From: Halobacterium sp. DL1
GTDB taxonomy: Archaea; Halobacteriota; Halobacteria; Halobacteriales; Halobacteriaceae
DNA: 64,000 bases
Direction of reading: 5' to 3'
Assembly (NCBI GenBank): GCA_000230955.3
Contig: CP007060.1
Location: 992,001-1,056,000 of the forward strand
Made by a program: the position numbers and the translations under genes. Below the pieces are notes generated by a model. That model was not told where the DNA came from, searched no databases, and worked only from the letters and a program-made list of their open reading frames with translations. This document shows, piece after piece, positions 52,388 through 59,681 of the stretch (the stretch's first letter is position 1; each line of letters opens with the position of its first letter).

Positions 52388-53080
52388 CCCCCGGAGGTCA
52401 GCGAGCGCGGGGAACCCGAGCGCCTCGTCCTCGCTCACCACTATCGGTCGGAAACCGTCGGGTTCTGCGAGCAGCGGCGAGACGGCCGCGCCGTCGGTGA
52501 GTCCGTTGACGAGTGTCCCGGGCGCCAGGCGCGTGAACGCCGGCAGCACGAGCACGTCCCGTCCCTCGTGCTGGTCCGGTCCGTAGAGGAAGCAGGGCCG
52601 TCGCTGTCCCTCGATTTCCACCGCTGGATGCTGGTGGCCCACCACGTATCGCGTGGCGTCCACATGCGGGAGTTCGTGGCCGTGGCAGACCACGGTGCCG
52701 TCGTCGAGTTCCACGAACGACTCCGCGGCGACGTCGACCGCGTCCAGCATCGCGTCGTGGTTGCCTTCGACGATCCGGAGGGCCGCGCCGGCGTCGGCGA
52801 CGCCGGCCACGAGGTCATCGACGGTGTCCCGGACACCGTCGGGAACCGTGCCGTGGACGTGCAGCAGGTCGCCAGCGAACACGACCAGCTCTGGGGAGAA
52901 CTCCGCGAGCAGCGCGTCCAGGCGCTCCCGGAGGTCGTTGCGCTCGCCGAGCGGGAGGGCGACGTCGGAGGCGGCGTCTCTACCGACGTGGAGGTCCGCG
53001 AGCACGAGGGCGTCCGGGCCCGGGAGGTGGACGGCCCGCTCGCCGAACGCCGCCCACGGCGGAATGTCGCTCACGCCCAC
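52379..53080 (-). CDS. Calcineurin-like metallophosphoesterase (DNA ligase-associated type)
   Basis: A 233-residue phosphoesterase starting at GTG 53080 (or GTG 53074). Motifs: LADLHVGRDAAS (D-x-H, about 28), VVFAGDLLHVHG (GD, about 65), IVEGNHDAML (GNHD, about 98), VCHGHELPHV and VVGHQHPAVEIE (GHxH). These set up a two-metal centre. The small size and layout resemble archaeal phosphoesterases that travel with ligase or helicase genes. The substrate, whether nucleotide or protein phosphate, is unknown. It converges with the flavin gene and diverges from the winged-helix gene. Confidence 0.85.
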   Translation of the reverse strand: MGVSDIPPWAAFGERAVHLPGPDALVLADLHVGRDAASDVALPLGERNDLRERLDALLAEFSPELVVFAGDLLHVHGTVPDGVRDTVDDLVAGVADAGAALRIVEGNHDAMLDAVDVAAESFVELDDGTVVCHGHELPHVDATRYVVGHQHPAVEIEGQRRPCFLYGPDQHEGRDVLVLPAFTRLAPGTLVNGLTDGAAVSPLLAEPDGFRPIVVSEDEALGFPALADLRGLL

Positions 53081-53152
53081 ACGTGGGGGCTCCGGGGAGT
53101 TAGCTGCGGCGGTCACCGATGCGGTTTTGGCACAGCGGTGAGACGGGCCGGT

Positions 53153-53935
53153 ATGGTCGACGTCCTCGCCGACAAGCGCACGGCCACGCGCTTTCGCATC
53201 CTCGTCGAGATCGCGGACCGGCAGCCGGCCGTGAGCCAGGGTGAGATCGCGGACGCCGTCGGCGTCACCAGCCAGGCGGTCTCCGAGTACATCCGGGAAC
53301 TCGTCGAGGACGACCTCGTCACGAAGGAGGGGCGCTCGCGGTACAGCGTCACGAAGGAGGGCGTGGACTGGCTGCTCCGCACCTCGGCGGACGTCCGCCG
53401 GTACGCCGACCGGGTCTCCGAGGACGTGCTCGGCGCGGTCCAGGAGGACGCCGCCGTCGCCACCGCGGCCGTCGACTCCGGCGACACGGTCACTCTCGAG
53501 ATGCGGGACGGCCTCCTCCACGCCACGCCGGGCGGGGAGGGGCCAGCGACTGGCGTCGCCACAACCGACGCCGCCGCCGACGAGGAGGTCGGCGTCACCG
53601 GCTTCGAGGGCATCATCGACCTCGACCCCGGTGAGGTCACCGTCTATCAGGTGCCCTCGGTGCGCTCGGGCGGCAGCGACGTCGTAGACACGGAACGGCT
53701 CCGTGCCGCCGTTGCGGACGCCGACATTGTGCTCGCCGCGGGCGTCGAGGCTGTCGTCGCGCTCCGCAGGGTGGACACCGAACCCGGTGTGACCTTCGCC
53801 GCGGGCGAGGTCGCCGCCGAGGCCGCCAGCCGCGGCCAGCGAGTGGTCGTCGTCGCCGTCGCGGACCAGCTCGGCCGCGTCACCGACCCGCTCCGGGACG
53901 CGCCCGCGAACTACCGCGTGGCCGACCTCACGTAG
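53153..53935 (+). CDS. Winged-helix regulator with a C-terminal ligand-binding domain
   Basis: A 260-residue protein. Residues 1-70 are a MarR-like winged helix (TATRFRILVEIADRQPAVSQ, then 'IADAVGVTSQAVSEYIRELV'). Residues about 105-255 form a separate alpha/beta domain (FEGIIDLDPGEVTVYQVPSV, 'RLRAAVADADIVLAAGVEAV', 'VVVVAVADQLGRVTD') of unknown type; I recall it as a haloarchaeal DUF7839-like domain. It presumably senses a metabolite and controls transcription. ATG 53153 is chosen; no neighbour operon is obvious. Confidence 0.78.
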   Translation: MVDVLADKRTATRFRILVEIADRQPAVSQGEIADAVGVTSQAVSEYIRELVEDDLVTKEGRSRYSVTKEGVDWLLRTSADVRRYADRVSEDVLGAVQEDAAVATAAVDSGDTVTLEMRDGLLHATPGGEGPATGVATTDAAADEEVGVTGFEGIIDLDPGEVTVYQVPSVRSGGSDVVDTERLRAAVADADIVLAAGVEAVVALRRVDTEPGVTFAAGEVAAEAASRGQRVVVVAVADQLGRVTDPLRDAPANYRVADLT

Positions 53936-53962
53936 CAGCCAGGTCGCGCTCGCCTCAGCGCG

Positions 53963-54562
53963 TCAGGACGCGGTCTCCTGGCGCGCCGCCGCGTACGCCT
54001 CTCGGACCGCCTCGAACGTCTCCCGGTCGCCGCCGTGGTCCGGGTGAACCTCCTTGATGCGCTCCCTGTACGCCGCCTTCACCTCCGCCTGACTGGCCGA
54101 CGGCGACAGGCCGAGCGTGGCGAAGGCGTCCCGCACGCTGTCCGTCTCCTCGTCCGCATCCTCTTCCGGGTCGCCGAACAACTCCTCCCGGTCCGGCGTC
54201 TCGAACGGGAGCCGGCCGCCGAGGTGACTTCCCGGCATCTCGTGTTCGGCGAGCACGACGTACGTGTTCGAGTTTCTGATGCGGAAGTAGTCCGGCGCGT
54301 CGAACGTGATGGCGACGTTCCGCCGCGGCAGATAGAACGCGACGTGGGTGCCGGCGACGAAGTGCTCCTCGGCGAACGGTTCGTCAATGGCGCGCAGGTA
54401 CTCCCGGATCTCCCGGCGGCGCTTCCACTCCCCGGAGCGCTCCCTCGCCGGTTTCACGGGTTCGGTCGGGTAGAGCCACTCGCCGAGGACGAACAGCGCC
54501 GCGGCCACCACCGAGGCCGCGCCTGCGATGAGCAGTCCCAGCGCCAGCCACTCCGGCAGCAC
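53963..54562 (-). CDS. Membrane-anchored J-domain protein
   Basis: A 199-residue protein from GTG 54562. A single helix (about 5-28, LALGLLIAGAASVVAAALFV) anchors it, followed by a basic/acidic middle domain (YLPRRNVAITFDAPDYFRIR). A C-terminal J domain (about 140-195) carries FATLGLSPSASQAEVKAAYR and EVHPDHGGDRETFEAV, with intact HPD. Such proteins recruit DnaK to the membrane. No zinc domain is present, unlike DnaJ at 1361. Partner DnaK is encoded about 48 kb away. Confidence 0.82.
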   Translation of the reverse strand: MLPEWLALGLLIAGAASVVAAALFVLGEWLYPTEPVKPARERSGEWKRRREIREYLRAIDEPFAEEHFVAGTHVAFYLPRRNVAITFDAPDYFRIRNSNTYVVLAEHEMPGSHLGGRLPFETPDREELFGDPEEDADEETDSVRDAFATLGLSPSASQAEVKAAYRERIKEVHPDHGGDRETFEAVREAYAAARQETAS

Positions 54563-54649
54563 GCCTAGGTGTGTGCGCTGATTGGGGAAGAATGGTTCGC
54601 CGCCTGTCGAGGTGGCGGCGTCGAACGACGGGAGCGGGAGGGGAGTGCG

Positions 54650-55468
54650 TTACTCCTGGGTGAGCGCCAGGTCCCCCCACGCGACCGTCTCCTGCTCGAC
54701 GACGTTCGCGGGGTCGAGTTCGGGAGCGCCGAGGACGCGCGTGATGTTCGGCGGCAGATTCCCGGGGGCCGACACGGTGAACGTCTCCGAGGAGAGGTCC
54801 GCCGACTCTGGATCGGCGACGACGACCCGCATCACCATCCCGAAGCCGAGGTGGGGGAGACAGAGGAGGTCGTAGACGCCGGGCGTCTCGAACTGGTAGA
54901 GCCACGACTCACCGCCGACGACTGGGGGTGAGGTGAACCCAACCACGTCTCCCGGAATACGGGTGGGAATCTGTATCTCCGGGTTGCTGTACTTCTCGTG
55001 GAACGCGGTGACGGTGTGCTCGCCGGAGGCGGAGAGGAAGTGGACGACACCGTCGGGCATCACGTGGAGGCCGACCGGGTCGAAGTAGAACTCGAAGGGG
55101 AACGCCTCGCCACTTTCCGGGTCGAGCGGGAAGTTCTCCTGGGGGCCCTCACCCTCGACGGTCACGAGTTCTACGACGGTGTCGATGTCGACACTCCCAG
55201 TCTCGTCGGCCGCCAGCGGGTAGCCCCACGTCGGGTCGATGAGGTCGTCGAAAAAGCTACTGTCGTCCCCGTTCTCCCCACCGCCGTTTTCGCCGTTCTC
55301 GCCCTCGCCGTCGTCGCCTTCGTCCTGGCTGTCCGCCCCGACGACGGTCGCTCCGCCGAGTCCGCCGATAGCGAGGGCCCCGCCGGTGACCTCCAGGACC
55401 GTCCGCCGCGACCAGTCTCTGAACGTGCTGTTCGTCTCGTCCGTCGGCGTGCTGGTGTCTCGGGACAT
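54650..55468 (-). CDS. Tat-exported cupredoxin (halocyanin-like blue copper protein)
   Basis: A 272-residue exported protein. The twin-arginine signal is DWSRRTVLEVTGGALAIGGL (about 15), followed by an acidic, Gly/Asn/Glu-rich linker (about 45-70). A beta-sandwich copper domain (about 95-235) follows. The likely type-1 copper ligands are His in GEHTVTAFHE and CLPHLGFGM with Cys, His and Met in the C-x2-H-x4-M pattern. It probably passes electrons at the outer membrane face. Length and linker fit halocyanins. Start ATG 55468; a TATA-like ATAACA lies about 35 bases upstream. Confidence 0.85.
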   Translation of the reverse strand: MSRDTSTPTDETNSTFRDWSRRTVLEVTGGALAIGGLGGATVVGADSQDEGDDGEGENGENGGGENGDDSSFFDDLIDPTWGYPLAADETGSVDIDTVVELVTVEGEGPQENFPLDPESGEAFPFEFYFDPVGLHVMPDGVVHFLSASGEHTVTAFHEKYSNPEIQIPTRIPGDVVGFTSPPVVGGESWLYQFETPGVYDLLCLPHLGFGMVMRVVVADPESADLSSETFTVSAPGNLPPNITRVLGAPELDPANVVEQETVAWGDLALTQE

Positions 55469-55745
55469 CCACAACACACGCCAACGCCCAGAGAAAATGT
55501 TATTCAGATTAATTTTCCCGTAGAAGTTCGCCTACATGAACCTCCTCCGCGGTAGTCACAACGATGACACACGTCCGCGGGAGCCAAGGCGACGCCGAGC
55601 CCCGGACGTGAATCAGCGACGCGGACACGGCTAAGCCATGATTCCGAGTCAGCGGATGCGCGGAAGGGCGGGGTTTATGAAACGAATCGGTCAGTTCGAC
55701 CGGTGCGGTGGGCGTGGGTCACCACTCGCACGCCTGTCGACGTCG
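55469..55745. other. Intergenic spacer with no convincing gene
   Basis: These 277 bases contain AT-rich promoter-like sequence for the cupredoxin (TTATTCAGATTAATTTT, about 55500-55516). The rest is of mixed composition, with short ORFs on both strands that lack the GC-ending codon pattern. I see no gene or clear RNA here. Confidence 0.4.
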
Positions 55746-56498
55746 CTACCCGATGTACCGCAGGTCCTCGTCGCCGGGGCTCGGCCCCTCCTCCATCTCG
55801 CGGAGGCGGCTGACGACTTCCTCCATCTCGTCGGCGCGGTCGTCAAGGGCCTCCTCGTCGACGTCGAAGCCGAGCATCCCCTCCAGCACCGCGAGAACGG
55901 CCTTCGCGGCCTTCGGGTCGACGAGGTAGCCCGACGTCTCGCCCATCAGACAGGCGGCGTCGAGGCCGCGTTCACCACCGAGACCGAGCAGCAGGCCACT
56001 GGAGCCGACGATGCCGCCCGCGCGCTCCTCGCTGCGGAACTCGACGCCCTCCTCCTCAAGGCGCTCCTTCTGGGCCTCGTTTGAGACGGCGCCGATGACG
56101 TCGTGCTCCTCGACGAGTTCGCCAGTCGGCACGCCGCCGAGCGCGTACAGTTCCTCCGCGCCGAACTGCTGGGCGACGTCGAGGAACGCCTCCGTCAGGC
56201 GGTAGTGGCCGACGTTGTCCTGGGCCTGGTGGTCGCCAGTCAGGACAAGCAGGTCCCGGCCCTCGGTGTCGACGGCGTACACCTCGGCGCACGCGAGCTC
56301 CGCGACGCTGTCGTCGTCGACGGTCACCTGCGGCGGAAAGTGTTCGGTGTGGATGCGGCAGACCAGTTCGCTGTCCGCCTGCTCGACCACGTGTTCGGAG
56401 ACGAGCTTGCCCACGTGCCCGACGCCGGGGAGCCCTTCGACGAACACCGGGTCGTCCAGTTCGGGCTCTGCCGCCCACGCGATGTCGATTTCGTCCAT
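55746..56498 (-). CDS. PAC2-family proteasome assembly chaperone homolog (paralog 2)
   Basis: A 250-residue protein beginning MDEIDIAWAAEPELDDPVFV and EGLPGVGHVGKLVSEHVVEQ, the PAC2 signature; later DLLVLTGDHQAQDNVGHYRL and GIVGSSGLLLGLGGERGLDA. It shares the fold with the protein at 13339 but is clearly diverged. It is the last gene of the operon rpl44e-rps27e-eif2a-nop10-PAC2, a linkage conserved in archaea, which hints at a role linking translation and proteasome assembly. The start ATG 56498 is 4 bases after the nop10 stop. Confidence 0.85.
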   Translation of the reverse strand: MDEIDIAWAAEPELDDPVFVEGLPGVGHVGKLVSEHVVEQADSELVCRIHTEHFPPQVTVDDDSVAELACAEVYAVDTEGRDLLVLTGDHQAQDNVGHYRLTEAFLDVAQQFGAEELYALGGVPTGELVEEHDVIGAVSNEAQKERLEEEGVEFRSEERAGGIVGSSGLLLGLGGERGLDAACLMGETSGYLVDPKAAKAVLAVLEGMLGFDVDEEALDDRADEMEEVVSRLREMEEGPSPGDEDLRYIG

Positions 56499-56502
56499 GT
56501 CT

Positions 56503-56685
56503 CTACGGGCGGCTGCGCACCTTAAGAGCGCGTCGGTAGCGTCCGTACGGGTCCTCGGGGTCGAACGGCGCGGGCGCGCTGTTCTCGGCGTCGGCGCCAC
56601 ACTCCGGACAACTCGCAGAAAGCGTGTACACCGGGCGGTCGTGGCGCTCGCGCCACGCCGAACACACCCGGATGTCGGACTTCAT
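56503..56685 (-). CDS. nop10: H/ACA RNA-protein complex protein Nop10
   Basis: A 60-residue component of box H/ACA guide complexes that place pseudouridine in rRNA. The C-terminal part is typical ([10 protein letters not shown], then [19 protein letters not shown]), which binds Cbf5. The N-terminal zinc pair is altered: the first CxxC seen in other archaea is replaced by [20 protein letters not shown], leaving one Cys plus a His. Start ATG 56685 overlaps the eif2a stop by 4 bases. The gene order is the classic archaeal one. Confidence 0.9.
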   Translation of the reverse strand: MKSDIRVCSAWRERHDRPVYTLSASCPECGADAENSAPAPFDPEDPYGRYRRALKVRSRP

Positions 56686-57482
56686 TCCTCGTCGAGCTGG
56701 CGCTCCCGGTGGAACGTTCCGGAGCCACCGAGGTCGCCGATCTTCGCGACGGCGCGGTCGGCGGCCGTCTCGAGTTGCGTCTCCGCGGTCTTGTAGTTCG
56801 GCGCCTGCACGCGGAGGCGGTACTCCGGCGCGCCGACGTACGTCACTTCGAGGTCGGCCTCGTCGGGCACCTCGCCGTTACCCTCGGCGGCCTGCAGCGC
56901 GGCCTTCACGTCGTCGACGCCGTCCGAATCCGGGGACGTCAGCGTCACGTAGCCCGTGACCGTGACGTACGGCACGGAGACGTTCTCGCGGGCCGTCTCG
57001 ACGACGGCCTCCTTCTCGTCCTCGGAGAGGTCGGCGTCCTCGAGGGCCTCGTAGCCGTGGATGGCGGCCTGCTCGAACCCCTCGTAGAGGCTGCCGAAGT
57101 CGCCGAGCAGCCCGTTGGCGATGCGGCGGAACTGGTCGTCGTCCATGTCCTCGCCGAACGCCAGCGTGAGCCACTTGTCGGCCTTCTGCTCGTTCTTCCA
57201 CTCCTGTATCTTGTCGGAGTGCTGGTGGTCGTTGACGTCCTTCAGCGAGAGGTCGATCTGCTGGGCGGACTCGTCTACGCCGAGCACCTTCGCGACGACG
57301 GTCTGGTCCTCGTTGACGTGGTCGCGGACGTTCTTGATCCAGCCGCTGGCCACTTCGCTGACGTGTACGAGGCCACGCTTCCCCTCGTACTCCTCGAGGT
57401 CGACGAACACGCCGAAGTCCTCGATGTCGTCGACCTTCCCGACGACGAGTTCGCCCTCCCCGGGCCAGCCGACGTACTTCAT
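56682..57482 (-). CDS. eif2a: Translation initiation factor aIF2 subunit alpha
   Basis: The alpha subunit of aIF2 helps deliver initiator Met-tRNA to the small ribosome subunit. The 266-residue protein has an N-terminal S1 OB domain ([40 protein letters not shown]), a helical middle (EKLKS-free; '[20 protein letters not shown]') and a C-terminal alpha-beta domain ([20 protein letters not shown]). Start ATG 57482 overlaps the S27e stop by 4 bases. The next gene, nop10, starts within its stop (ATGA). The initiator tRNA that it works with is encoded at 62299. Confidence 0.95.
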   Translation of the reverse strand: MKYVGWPGEGELVVGKVDDIEDFGVFVDLEEYEGKRGLVHVSEVASGWIKNVRDHVNEDQTVVAKVLGVDESAQQIDLSLKDVNDHQHSDKIQEWKNEQKADKWLTLAFGEDMDDDQFRRIANGLLGDFGSLYEGFEQAAIHGYEALEDADLSEDEKEAVVETARENVSVPYVTVTGYVTLTSPDSDGVDDVKAALQAAEGNGEVPDEADLEVTYVGAPEYRLRVQAPNYKTAETQLETAADRAVAKIGDLGGSGTFHRERQLDEE

Positions 57483-57652
57483 CTCGCCTCGACGGTGTCG
57501 ACGACCTCACCGGCGAGTTCCGCCTCGCCGCCGGTCGGTCGCGCGAGCGTCGTGCCGCAGACGGCGCAGGCGACCTCCGTGGAGGCCTTCCCGAAGACGA
57601 TCTGTTCGTTCTCGCAGTCCGGACAGACGACGGTGTAGAAGCGTCCCGCCAT
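57479..57652 (-). CDS. rps27e: 30S ribosomal protein S27e
   Basis: A 57-residue zinc-ribbon ribosomal protein. The two Cys pairs are [14 protein letters not shown] and [15 protein letters not shown]; the sequence [13 protein letters not shown] is the family start. It is the second gene of the operon, two bases after L44e, and overlaps eif2a by 4 bases. Start ATG 57652. Part of the small ribosomal subunit. Confidence 0.94.
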   Translation of the reverse strand: MAGRFYTVVCPDCENEQIVFGKASTEVACAVCGTTLARPTGGEAELAGEVVDTVEAR

Positions 57653-57654
57653 TG

Positions 57655-57936
57655 TCAGTCCTGAAGCACGAGGCGGCCGGTGCGCCATCCCTCGCGGAGG
57701 TGGGCTTTGCCACACTCGTTGCAGCGGTATTTGAGGTCCGTCTTCTTCGTCGGCTTGTTGCCGACCGGAACCTTCGAGAACCGGCCGTGGTTCCCGATGG
57801 AACGGTTCGCGCGCTTGGTGCGGCGAGCGTCCCACTTCATGCCGGAGGAACGGCCCGTTCGGACCTTCTCGACATCGAGCTGTTCGTGTGCATCGCAGTG
57901 CGGGCAGTAGCTGTTGAATCGGCGTGGCATCTCCAT
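57655..57936 (-). CDS. rpl44e: 50S ribosomal protein L44e
   Basis: A 93-residue zinc-binding protein at the E-site of the large subunit. Zinc pairs are [17 protein letters not shown] and [15 protein letters not shown]; the basic middle ([20 protein letters not shown], '[18 protein letters not shown]') binds rRNA and is unusually Lys/Arg-rich for this genome. ATG 57936 gives [14 protein letters not shown], the usual start. It leads the translation operon; its promoter shares a 122-base spacer with the divergent membrane protein gene. Confidence 0.95.
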   Translation of the reverse strand: MEMPRRFNSYCPHCDAHEQLDVEKVRTGRSSGMKWDARRTKRANRSIGNHGRFSKVPVGNKPTKKTDLKYRCNECGKAHLREGWRTGRLVLQD

Positions 57937-58058
57937 AGGTAAGATCAGCTCTGTTACTGGCTGCTATGACGCGGTCGTTTAAAATCCGTTTGGTTCGGGG
58001 CGGCCGGATTCGCCCGACCACGCACAGCTTTTAGTCGCCGTCCTGTGAGCCTCCCGAT

Positions 58059-59336
58059 ATGCCCTCCCGCCGGTCGCTCGCCCTCTGTTCAGTCCTCGTC
58101 GTCGCCCTGCTCGCAGCGGTCGCCCCGACGACTGCCGCGCCGCCACCCGAAGACGTCTGTGGCGCCTGCGGGTCGCAGTTCGAGTCGGCCGTCGCGGACG
58201 CCGGCGGATCGGTGTCGGTCGCCGAGAGCGCCCTCGACGTGCAGGTGTTCGAGAACGGCAGCGCACGCGTCGTCGTGACGAACCGGCTCGCGGGCTCCGA
58301 CGGTGACTGGGTCGCAGACAACTCCGACGCTGTCGTCGGTGCGCTCGCGGGCCGCGGCGGTGGCCTCGCGCCCGTCCCAGCAGATGCGACCATCCAGGTC
58401 GTGGACGACCGCGTGACCGTGACGTACCGCTCGAACGACGTCGCGAGGACGACGGTGGGCGGCGTGGTGCTCGTCGACGCCTTCAGGGATACCGCGTCGT
58501 CGGGGTGGACGGTGAACGCCGACCGGTTCCGGCTGGCCGCGCCACCCGGTCACGCCGTCACCGCCGGCCCGGCCGCCACCGAGGACGGCGTCCTGACCGC
58601 GGAGCGGGGTGCGTCACTCCCCGCCGCGTTCGTCGCGTTCGCGCCCGACGACGGCGCCGTCTCGACTGTCGCGACACAGGTCGCGCTCGCCATCGAGACG
58701 GGACCACGGTTTCTCGCGAACGCGGCGCTCGTACTCGCCGTGCCAGTCCTCGCGCTCGCCGGACTCCTGCGGGGAGTCGACGCGCTCGCAGCCAGGGTGG
58801 GGGCGCCCCAGGACGCTACCAGCGTGGGTACTGCTGTGGCGCTCGGTAGCGCGGCCCTCCTCGTCGGCCTGGTGCTCTCCGGCCAGGCGACCACCTACTT
58901 CATGCTCCACGGCGCGACTCCGCTGTTCGCCGCGCTCACCGGGCTCGTGGTCGGCGGGCTCGCGGTGACCGACCGCGTCCACGACTGGCGAGCGTTCGCG
59001 GCCGCGGCCGTCGGCACGCCGCTCCTCCTCGGCGTGGTCGGCGCGGTCGTCGGGGCGAACGCGCACCCCGAGGTCGCGCTCCCGACCGTTGGTCGTGCGC
59101 TCGCCGCTGGCCTGCTCGCCGCGCAGCTCTGGACGTTCGCCGTCGTGGGAGCACTCGACGCGGCAGTCAGTGACTGGGTCAGGCTCGCGGCCGTCGTAGC
59201 ACCGCTCGTCGGCGTCGTCGCGCTGCTCGGCCCGGGCATCCTCCTGGCCCCGGTCGTGCTCCTCTGGCTCGTCGTCCTCGCGCTGTTCGGCCTGCCCGCC
59301 TACCTGGTCGGCGCAGCGCTCGCCACTCGAACGTGA
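58059..59336 (+). CDS. Exported membrane protein with N-terminal CxxC and eight-helix domain
   Basis: A 425-residue protein. A signal peptide (MPSRRSLALCSVLVVALLAA, about 1-25) precedes a CxxC pair (EDVCGACGSQFESAVADAG). A beta-rich exported domain follows (about 45-215, VQVFENGSARVVVTNRLAG). Eight or so membrane helices fill about 225-420 (LANAALVLAVPVLALAGLL, 'LLVGLVLSGQATTYFMLHG', 'APVVLLWLVVLALFGLPAYL'). The fold resembles sensor-like haloarchaeal proteins of unknown function. The CxxC may form a disulfide or bind metal. Start ATG 58059 follows a CTTTTAGTC box by about 28 bases. Confidence 0.7.
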   Translation: MPSRRSLALCSVLVVALLAAVAPTTAAPPPEDVCGACGSQFESAVADAGGSVSVAESALDVQVFENGSARVVVTNRLAGSDGDWVADNSDAVVGALAGRGGGLAPVPADATIQVVDDRVTVTYRSNDVARTTVGGVVLVDAFRDTASSGWTVNADRFRLAAPPGHAVTAGPAATEDGVLTAERGASLPAAFVAFAPDDGAVSTVATQVALAIETGPRFLANAALVLAVPVLALAGLLRGVDALAARVGAPQDATSVGTAVALGSAALLVGLVLSGQATTYFMLHGATPLFAALTGLVVGGLAVTDRVHDWRAFAAAAVGTPLLLGVVGAVVGANAHPEVALPTVGRALAAGLLAAQLWTFAVVGALDAAVSDWVRLAAVVAPLVGVVALLGPGILLAPVVLLWLVVLALFGLPAYLVGAALATRT

Positions 59337-59414
59337 ACCGCCGGAGCGCCGACGGCCTCGCTCGCGACGCGCGGCTTCGAAGCGTTTAATCGGGCGTGCT
59401 CCGAACCGGCGAGC

Positions 59415-59681
59415 ATGAGACGGCTCATCATCCACGGCGACCCCGGCGTGCGCCGTGACGCCATCATCGAGTACGAGGGCGAGGAGAAGGTCCTCTTCCA
59501 GGTGACGCGCAACGGCGACTGGCACGGTCCCGACGAGGTCCAGCTCTGGTGTGTCATGGGCGACGCCGAGGAACAGGAGGACTACGACAAACGCAACTAC
59601 ATCCCCCACTGGCTCGAGGTCGACACCGCGGACGCAGAGGACATCACGGTCATCAAGCGCGCCGGCGACCTCGCGGTCTAG
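59415..59681 (+). CDS. HAH_0734-family small protein
   Basis: An 88-residue acidic protein (MRRLIIHGDPGVRRDAIIEY, 'FQVTRNGDWHGPDEVQLWC', 'YDKRNYIPHWLEVDTADAED'). I recall it as the HAH_0734 family, conserved across haloarchaea, with no known function. No membrane or metal motif. The stop overlaps the convergent DUF2298 gene by 4 bases. A TTTAATCG stretch about 30 bases ahead of the ATG fits a promoter. Confidence 0.75.
   Translation: MRRLIIHGDPGVRRDAIIEYEGEEKVLFQVTRNGDWHGPDEVQLWCVMGDAEEQEDYDKRNYIPHWLEVDTADAEDITVIKRAGDLAV

Noticed and set aside
55638-56084. Plus-strand ORF with a plausible TATA box (GGTTTATGA)
   Set aside because: Mostly antisense to the PAC2 gene; the unique 5' part is short and lacks coding character.
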